Part shown: one piece after another, positions 6,067-6,707 of the stretch
Numbering within the stretch: the first letter of the stretch is position 1
How the letters are laid out: every line of letters begins with the position of its first letter
Assembly: GCA_017959485.1 (NCBI GenBank)
Contig: JAGDAM010000355.1
Coordinates: forward strand, 1-6,707
Length of the DNA stretch: 6,707 nt
Source of the DNA: Clostridia bacterium
Lineage (GTDB): Bacteria; Bacillota_A; Clostridia; Oscillospirales; CAG-272
Direction: 5' to 3'
The notes under the pieces: model-generated
Database searches by the model: none
What the model saw: the letters and a program-made list of their open reading frames with translations, nothing else
What the model was told of the DNA's origin: nothing
Made by a program: the position numbers and the translations under genes

Positions 6067-6707
6067 ATGATCAAGCACTTCAAAGTCAAATCAAAAGCCG
6101 AAATGGGCGAACTCGCGGCATCCTATTACGAAACGCTGCTCCGGCAGAATAAGAAACGTCTCTTTGCCTTCGCGACCGGCTCCACCCCGGTCCCGCTGTA
6201 CGACGAACTCGTCCGGCTTTACGAAGCCGGCAGAATCGATTTCTCGGAAGTGACTACGGTGAACCTCGACGAGTACGTCGGGCTTGACGTGAACAACGAG
6301 AACAGCTACCGTTCCTTCATGGACCGCAACCTTTTCGACAGGGTCAACATCAGGAAGGAAAACACCTTCCTTCCCGACGGACTGGCAAAAGACGTAGCGC
6401 TCGCCTGCTCGCTTTACTCCGCAAAGCTTGAACAGCTCGGCACGCGCGACGTACAGCTTCTCGGCATCGGAAACAACGGTCATATCGGCTTCAACGAGCC
6501 GTCCGACCGTCTGTCGGCGCGCACCTTCGCGGTCAGTCTGACCGAATCGACCATTGCCGCAAACTCGCGCTTTTTCGCGTCATACGACGAAGTGCCGAAA
6601 AAGGCGATGACAATGGGTATGGCGGAGATTTTCGACAGCGACCTGATTCTGCTGCTCGCGTCGGGAAAGGCAAAACACGACGTCCTTCAGGCTGCGATCT
6701 ACGGGCC
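6067..6707 (+). CDS. nagB: Glucosamine-6-phosphate deaminase, 3' end missing
   Basis: This enzyme converts glucosamine 6-phosphate to fructose 6-phosphate and ammonia, the step that feeds amino sugars into glycolysis. It is cytoplasmic. The window holds 213 codons plus two bases; the family is usually about 240-270 residues, so some 30-50 residues are missing. Motifs visible are FATGSTPVPLY for phosphate binding (35-45), NLDEYVGL with the catalytic Asp68, GIGNNGHIGFNEP with His139 and Glu144, SRFF (about 168-171) and LLLASGKAKH near the end. Residue 137 is Asn where E. coli NagB has Asp141; I recall Asn as common in Firmicute NagB, so activity is expected. The ATG at 6067 has a good ribosome binding site, and the first residues MIKHFKVKSKAEMG fit a NagB start. 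6-Phosphogluconolactonase is a relative, but these motifs favour NagB. Confidence 0.93.
   Translation, partial: MIKHFKVKSKAEMGELAASYYETLLRQNKKRLFAFATGSTPVPLYDELVRLYEAGRIDFSEVTTVNLDEYVGLDVNNENSYRSFMDRNLFDRVNIRKENTFLPDGLAKDVALACSLYSAKLEQLGTRDVQLLGIGNNGHIGFNEPSDRLSARTFAVSLTESTIAANSRFFASYDEVPKKAMTMGMAEIFDSDLILLLASGKAKHDVLQAAIYG

Noticed and set aside
1..6707. CRISPR arrays, tRNA or rRNA genes, transposase genes, phage genes or riboswitches
   Set aside because: No regularly spaced repeats, no tRNA-like or rRNA-like segments and no mobile-element proteins were seen; nearly all of the window is coding, and the gaps are too short for known riboswitches.

Overview
The window looks like chromosomal DNA from an anaerobic, Clostridia-like member of the Firmicutes. 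The base composition is fairly GC-rich, by eye in the mid to high fifties. Pointers to this group are the MEP isoprenoid pair ispD-ispF, a lipoprotein with a long Pro/Thr-rich linker, a Firmicute-type NagB active-site motif and purine-rich ribosome binding sites. This is inference from protein style; there is no rRNA or other direct marker.

All six genes lie on the + strand and are tightly packed. Region 1 (1-1867) is housekeeping metabolism. It holds the 3' part of ispD, then ispF overlapping it by 4 bases, then a ribulose-phosphate 3-epimerase gene after 18 bases. Region 2 (1868-1949) is the only sizeable intergenic gap. It carries a consensus -10 box and a long inverted repeat whose arms cover the stop codon of the epimerase gene and the start codon of the next gene. 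Region 3 (1950-6707) holds a 761-residue fusion of a DNA-binding domain, a cupin and an acyl-CoA synthetase. It is followed after 16 bases by a 597-residue lipoprotein with a metal-dependent phosphoesterase domain, and after 21 more by nagB, which runs off the window.

The most unusual object is the fusion protein: an XRE-type helix-turn-helix and cupin sensor joined in one continuous frame to a complete medium-chain-type acyl-CoA synthetase. The inverted repeat at its own start codon makes an autoregulatory 'enzyme that is also a repressor' a testable hypothesis. The second unusual object is the lipoprotein, in which two copies of a small alpha/beta domain precede an endonuclease/exonuclease/phosphatase domain. 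How the fusion, the lipoprotein and nagB work together cannot be told from sequence; their spacing suggests they are co-transcribed.
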